Assembly (NCBI GenBank): GCA_015654695.1
Contig: JAATGJ010000129.1
Location: 1-36,319 of the forward strand
Length of the DNA stretch: 36,319 nucleotides
Direction of reading: 5' to 3'
Source of the DNA: Chitinophagales bacterium
GTDB lineage: Bacteria; Bacteroidota; Bacteroidia; Chitinophagales; Chitinophagaceae
In this document: positions 32,896 to 36,319 of the stretch, in pieces
Layout of the letters: the number at the start of each line of letters is the position of its first letter
How positions within the stretch are numbered: the stretch's first letter is position 1
Translations under genes and position numbers: made by a program
The notes under the pieces: generated by a model
What the model was told of the DNA's origin: nothing
Seen by the model: only the letters and a program-made list of their open reading frames with translations
Database searches by the model: none

Positions 32896-34287
32896 ATGAA
32901 CAAGATAAACGTGATAGCGATCTTCGATGTAGGTAAGACCAACAAAAAACTATTGTTGTTTGATCAGCAGTATAATGTGGTATTTGAAGAAGGCAAAAAA
33001 CTGGAGGAAACAAAAGATGAAGATGGCTTCTCCTGTGAAGATGTGGCGAAACTGGCTGAATGGATAAAAAGTTCATTTGCACGACTGGTAGCCGATGAAC
33101 GTTATGACATAAAAGCGGTTAATTTTTCCGCGTATGGCGCCAGCTTTGTTTATCTTGATGCTAAAGGAGAAGTAATGCTGCCATTATATAATTACCTGAA
33201 GCCTTATCCCAAAAAACTACAGCAGCAGTTTTACAAGACCTATGGTGGTGAAAGCGCCATCGCTAAACAAACAGCGTCTCCCATACTTGGCAATCTTAAT
33301 TCCGGCATGCAGTTATACCGGTTGAAATATGAAAAGCCCGGTACATTTGAAAAGATAAAATACGCATTGCACCTGCCGCAATATTTAAGTTATATTCTTT
33401 CCGGAAAATTAAATACGGATATTACCAGTATCGGGTGCCATACCCATCTCTGGTATTTTCAAAACAATAAGTATCACGCATGGGTGAAGCAGGAAGGACT
33501 ATTGGAAAAACTACCCGCTATTCTTGGTTGCACGGAGATAGCCAGTCGTACACAGGATGGCATCGCTGTCGGCGCCGGGTTACATGATAGCTCGGCTGCG
33601 CTGATCCCTTACCTCTCTTCCTTCCAGGAGCCATTTATATTATTGTCAACAGGTACCTGGTGCATCAGCCTCAATCCGTTTAATCACAGCCAGCTCTCCG
33701 ATTATGAACTGGATAAAGATTGCCTCTGCTACCTTTCTTATGAAGGTAAACCGGTAAAAGCTTCCCGGCTTTTTGCGGGTTATGAACATGAGCAGCAGGT
33801 AAAAAGACTGGCTGAACACTTTAAGAAACCTTTGGACTACTATACAACGATTGCCGCTGATAGCTTTTTACTAAAAAAAGTAAAACAGGGTAAAAAGGAA
33901 CTGGTGATAAAAGAGCAAACTGTGATGGTAGGTCAATCGGCTTTTGCCAAAAGAAACCTGGAAAACTTCATCAGCTATGAACAGGCTTATCACCAATTGA
34001 TCGCCGATCTTATTGTTCAGCAGGTACGCAGCACGAACATTGTATTAAAAGGAACAGCCGTTAAAAAAATATTTGTGGACGGCGGCTTTGGCAAAAGCCC
34101 GATCTATATGCACCTGCTGGCATCCTCTTTTCCCGAGATAGAAGTATATGCCGCCTCAATAGCGCAGGCCACTTCGATGGGAGCCGCCCTGGCAATACAT
34201 GATAAATGGAACCATCTCCCTGTTCCTGTGGATATGGTGAAGCTGAAATATTATAAAGTGGGAGACAGTTTGAATACGATTGTTTAA
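32896..34287 (+). CDS. rhaB: FGGY-family kinase, probable L-rhamnulokinase
   Basis: A 463-residue FGGY carbohydrate kinase. The ATP-domain opening is AIFDVGKTNKKLLLFDQQ, an unusual DVGKTNKK in place of the standard D-x-G-T. Other marks are VNFSAYGASFVYLD, SIGCHTHLWYF, the ATP-site LLSTGTWCISLNPF and the late FVDGGFGKSPIYMHLLAS. By context, as the last gene of the operon after isomerase and mutarotase, it phosphorylates L-rhamnulose at C1 for the aldolase. The Lys-Thr-Asn opening is shared by a Bacteroidota subgroup that could also act on fuculose, so the substrate rests on neighbours. It is 89 bases after rhaA. Confidence 0.85.
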   Translation: MNKINVIAIFDVGKTNKKLLLFDQQYNVVFEEGKKLEETKDEDGFSCEDVAKLAEWIKSSFARLVADERYDIKAVNFSAYGASFVYLDAKGEVMLPLYNYLKPYPKKLQQQFYKTYGGESAIAKQTASPILGNLNSGMQLYRLKYEKPGTFEKIKYALHLPQYLSYILSGKLNTDITSIGCHTHLWYFQNNKYHAWVKQEGLLEKLPAILGCTEIASRTQDGIAVGAGLHDSSAALIPYLSSFQEPFILLSTGTWCISLNPFNHSQLSDYELDKDCLCYLSYEGKPVKASRLFAGYEHEQQVKRLAEHFKKPLDYYTTIAADSFLLKKVKQGKKELVIKEQTVMVGQSAFAKRNLENFISYEQAYHQLIADLIVQQVRSTNIVLKGTAVKKIFVDGGFGKSPIYMHLLASSFPEIEVYAASIAQATSMGAALAIHDKWNHLPVPVDMVKLKYYKVGDSLNTIV

Positions 34288-34453
34288 TTATGTCATCATA
34301 ATTTTTTCGCTCTGAATTTCCTGCATTACCCTCTAACAATTGAAATTTAAGATTGGATTGTCCTAGCAACAATACAAAATGTATAATATCAATCTGCTGG
34401 TTTTCAATGGCTAAATAATTTCATACCCTGCGCCTTATATCATAAATTTGAAG

Positions 34454-34987
34454 TGTTGTATGCCATAACAATCAAGGATGCGCTTAATATTAATATGCAC
34501 ATTTTCGACTTTACTCACAGCCTTATTTGGACAATCACCTAATATCGTTAATAACAACATGGGAGACAGCCTTGCTAGTTCAACTAACCAACTTGACATT
34601 TCAAATGCGGTGGCAGTCAAACCCAGGGAAGCCATAAAGCTTTTTAGGAAAAAAAGAATCGATCATCTAGTATATATTGCCACGATAAAGACAGCCGAGA
34701 AAACCTACTGGAGCTTTTTTAGAACTGGGCTTGAAGCTTTTAGTCAATTTAAAGAATCAGCTGATACCGATACCTTGGTCGGAACTGTGCTAAATGGCGA
34801 ACCTGTATTTGTAACTCCCATTCCAGATTATCTTTTTTTCGCAACACAGCACAATTTTCAAGTCCTGAATGAGATGGATACGACTGGTGTTTCGGCTAAT
34901 CAAAAGCGTTACATCATTGTCTTAACATCCAAACATCCTAAACGGTTCATTAATGCTTCTAAATGAAATATGTTACGGCATACAACA
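34454..34987. repeat. 17-base inverted repeat flanking a small exported-protein gene
   Basis: TGTTGTATGCCATAACA (34454-34470) lies 7 bases before the gene at 34478. Its near-exact inverse TGTTACGGCATACAACA (34971-34987) begins 4 bases after the stop codon; 16 of 17 positions match. Each arm is itself bounded by TGTT and AACA. The arrangement resembles recombination boundaries around a mobile cassette. A related GCCATAACAATTAAG copy lies at 35131-35145. Confidence 0.6.
34478..34966 (+). CDS. Small exported protein of unknown function
   Basis: I do not recognise this 162-residue protein. A Sec leader (MRLILICTFSTLLTALFGQ) predicts export. The mature part is a mixed alpha/beta sequence with a basic KLFRKKRIDHLVYIATIKTAEKTYW segment and a more acidic middle (FKESADTDTLVGTVL), ending HPKRFINASK. 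No catalytic motif is visible. It is separated from rhaB by 190 bases of AT-rich spacer and is flanked by a 17-base inverted repeat, so it is probably not part of the rhamnose operon. Confidence 0.65.
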   Translation: MRLILICTFSTLLTALFGQSPNIVNNNMGDSLASSTNQLDISNAVAVKPREAIKLFRKKRIDHLVYIATIKTAEKTYWSFFRTGLEAFSQFKESADTDTLVGTVLNGEPVFVTPIPDYLFFATQHNFQVLNEMDTTGVSANQKRYIIVLTSKHPKRFINASK

Positions 34988-35130
34988 TGGGGTGCTATGT
35001 ATATAGGCATTAGAGAAGGATCATATCGTCACTACTTATTTCAAAGCCATGATGCGTGTCTCACGCACCATGGCAAAGATTGTTTAAGACCAGGTTATCT
35101 TTTTTATCCTCCTGTATTTCTGGTTTTGAC

Positions 35131-35145
35131 GCCATAACAATTAAG
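35131..35145 (+). repeat. Second copy of the GCCATAACAATYAAG motif
   Basis: GCCATAACAATTAAG repeats GCCATAACAATCAAG at 34462-34476 with one change. The first copy immediately precedes a start codon. Here it precedes only a six-codon frame (ATG 35146), as if a former cassette gene had been lost. The 34967-35253 spacer otherwise contains nothing I can support as a gene. Confidence 0.5.
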
Positions 35146-35253
35146 ATGACGAAGACTTTATTCTGAAAATCAAATGGGATTTTTCTTGAAAAGCCGGATG
35201 CACTGCCATAAATTTACGTGTTAGCGACAACTAGTTGCTTAAACAACAACCTC

Positions 35254-35667
35254 ATGAAACGATTTTTGATTACCCTACTCTTATCCGTGCCTTTAGTTGC
35301 TTTTGGGCAGGCAGAGATAGATCTCACTAAATTGCCCCTGGTTGCGCACAAACCTCATGTCGCGATAAATGGTAGCCATCAGCGTAATGTCGTAAGTATC
35401 ACAGAGCTTCTTAAACATGGACTCCAGGTTGTCCTGGATGATAACAGTTTTAAAGTTATTCAGTTTGATATCATTTATGATTGTCATTCCCGTTCCCTTT
35501 TTGATTTTAGCGTAAAACGATATATAGGTGATAAAGTTGATCCTGGTGACGATTATCTTCAGAAACGAGTTTTGGCTGGAGATGTAATCACGATTGACAA
35601 TACGGTGATAGAGAAAAAAGGTGTTAAATTCAAAATGAAAGATTTTGGGCTAATTATCTCGAACTAA
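35254..35667 (+). CDS. Small exported protein, possibly with a GldM C-terminal-like domain
   Basis: From ATG 35254 the product has 137 residues with a clear Sec leader (MKRFLITLLLSVPLVAFGQ). The longer frame from GTG 35218 puts 12 extra residues before the leader and is unlikely. The mature part is beta-rich. 'FKVIQFDIIYDCHSRSLFDFSVKRYIGDKVDP' and the closing 'GDVITIDNTVIEKKGVKFKMKDFGLIIS' resemble the Ig-like C-terminal domain of gliding protein GldM. That domain occurs alone in other small Bacteroidota exported proteins. The match is from memory of the pattern, so it is weak. No operon partner is evident. Confidence 0.65.
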   Translation: MKRFLITLLLSVPLVAFGQAEIDLTKLPLVAHKPHVAINGSHQRNVVSITELLKHGLQVVLDDNSFKVIQFDIIYDCHSRSLFDFSVKRYIGDKVDPGDDYLQKRVLAGDVITIDNTVIEKKGVKFKMKDFGLIISN

Positions 35668-35836
35668 CTTCATACCACTAACATGGTGCCTCACGATGGT
35701 TGAAGAATATAAACTCATCGGCATATAGCGAATCAACTGTAGTTTAGGCGGAACGAATAAATCTAAACAAAAAAATATAACTTCATAATTCTATTGGGAT
35801 TCAGTTCCGGCTGACGGATCATAGAATACCAGCACA

Positions 35837-35856
35837 GCAGCCCTAACGTTGGCTGC
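35837..35856. repeat. Palindromic site before the HD-domain gene
   Basis: GCAGCC (35837-35842) pairs with GGCTGC (35851-35856) around the loop CTAACGTT, 10 bases before the ATG at 35867. With A36/T57 the stem is 7 bases. The CTAACGTT loop and the GTTGGC edge resemble site-specific recombination core sequences. The 199-base spacer 35668-35866 has no supported gene. Confidence 0.55.
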
Positions 35857-35866
35857 TATATATCTT

Positions 35867-36202
35867 ATGTTCGAAAACACTTTTAAAGTTGAATTAGCTA
35901 ATCTTAGTCCAGATAGATTAGTAATTGACAAAATATGGTCAGAAATTCAATCTTATTACAGCAGATCTACTAGGTATTACCACAACCTGACTCATTTAGA
36001 CAATTTAATTGACAACCTTGTCCCAATCAAAAGCCAAATTGAGGACTGGCAAATTCTTATCTTTTCGGTGGCTTATCACGACATAATTTATAACACTTTA
36101 AAAAAAAACAACGAGGAGAGAAGCGCCGAGTTTGCCTATCAAAGAATGACCCAACTAAACTTTCCCTCACTTCTTAAGGACAAATCATTAGTGTCCCGTT
36201 AA
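35867..36202 (+). pseudogene. HD-domain phosphohydrolase gene truncated by an insertion sequence
   Basis: The frame from ATG 35867 encodes the first 111 residues of a predicted metal-dependent HD-superfamily phosphohydrolase. The YHNLTHLDNLIDNL segment supplies the first His, and VAYHDIIYN the HD pair. Intact relatives are about 190-210 residues. Homology-like sequence stops near residue 107, and the last codons (VSR then TAA) read into the terminal repeat of an IS4-family element starting at about 36191. The remaining half is missing or lies beyond the insertion, outside this window. The open frame to 35849 would need a TTG start. The gene is probably inactive; its former substrate is unknown. 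Confidence 0.8.
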
Positions 36203-36319
36203 ATTAGTTCAATTTTTAATTGTTCGCATTTTTGTTCTTTGACATTCTTATAGATAGGGCTTTGCAATAACTCATTTAAGGGTGCTTTGTCAAAAAGCGA
36301 AGCACTCATTATTTGTAGC
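36191..36319 (-). mobile_element. Left end of an IS4-family insertion sequence
   Basis: The element begins at or near GTGTCCCGTTAAATT (36191 on), the presumed terminal inverted repeat, and continues past the window edge. The boundary is placed where HD-protein coding sequence ends and just outside the transposase stop codon. The other end and any target-site duplication lie beyond the window. Confidence 0.75.
36199..36319 (-). CDS. IS4-family transposase, C-terminal fragment at window edge
   Basis: The minus strand is open from the edge to a TAA at 36199-36201 and encodes about 40 residues: LQIMSASLFDKAPLNELL, then IYKNVKEQKCEQLKIELI. This matches the C-terminus of Bacteroidota IS4-family (DUF4372/DDE) transposases, which typically end LQILSISLLDKTPVNELL...YKNVKEQ...QL. 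The DDE catalytic core lies outside the window. The short distance (8 bases) from stop codon to the element end is normal for these compact insertion sequences. Confidence 0.82.
   Translation of the reverse strand, partial: LQIMSASLFDKAPLNELLQSPIYKNVKEQKCEQLKIELI

Overview
The window looks like a chromosomal carbohydrate-use region from a member of the Bacteroidota, most likely Chitinophagaceae or a close relative. The reasons are a SusC/SusD outer-membrane pair, an exported DUF1080 protein, Tat-exported enolase-superfamily enzymes, a fused rhamnulose-phosphate aldolase/lactaldehyde dehydrogenase, and AT-rich spacers without strong Shine-Dalgarno sequences. No organism-specific marker such as rRNA is present, so the family-level guess is inference.

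Layout. (A) 1-1626, plus strand: the end of a TolB-like beta-propeller gene with an in-frame stop near the window edge, then a GH105 unsaturated rhamnogalacturonyl hydrolase. (B) 1675-13410, minus strand: a ten-gene run, read right to left: AraC regulator, gluconokinase-like FGGY kinase, RraA-family protein 2, Tat-exported enolase-superfamily dehydratase 2, BASS-type transporter, DUF1080-CBM6 protein, SDR dehydrogenase, RraA-family protein 1, Tat-exported dehydratase 1, and an SGNH/SASA esterase. (C) 13637-25004, plus strand, divergent from the AraC gene: SusC, SusD, a terminator, then an aldonate set made of IlvD/Edd dehydratase, SMP-30 lactonase lipoprotein, FAH-family keto-deoxy-acid enzyme, GntP permease and Zn alcohol dehydrogenase. 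(D) 25060-27461, minus strand: an ECF sigma factor with a four-helix membrane protein, then a GntR/LacI-type regulator. (E) 27631-34287, plus strand: a complete L-rhamnose operon with a RhaT transporter, RhaD-type aldolase fused to lactaldehyde dehydrogenase, mutarotase, isomerase and kinase. (F) 34478-36319: small exported proteins of unknown function in cassette-like spacers, then an HD-domain gene cut by the end of an IS4-family insertion sequence.

How it fits together. The GH105 enzyme releases the unsaturated uronate from rhamnogalacturonan oligomers, which frees rhamnose ends, and region E breaks rhamnose down to DHAP and lactate. Region C can take an aldonolactone to the aldonate outside the cytoplasm (lipoprotein lactonase), import it (GntP), and dehydrate it twice inside (IlvD/Edd, then FAH family). 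Region B is the most unusual part. It holds two dehydratases with Tat leaders and two RraA-type aldolase candidates with Sec leaders, next to a BASS transporter of a superfamily that includes keto-acid carriers. This suggests, as inference only, that sugar acids are dehydrated and cleaved in the periplasm and the keto acid is then taken up.
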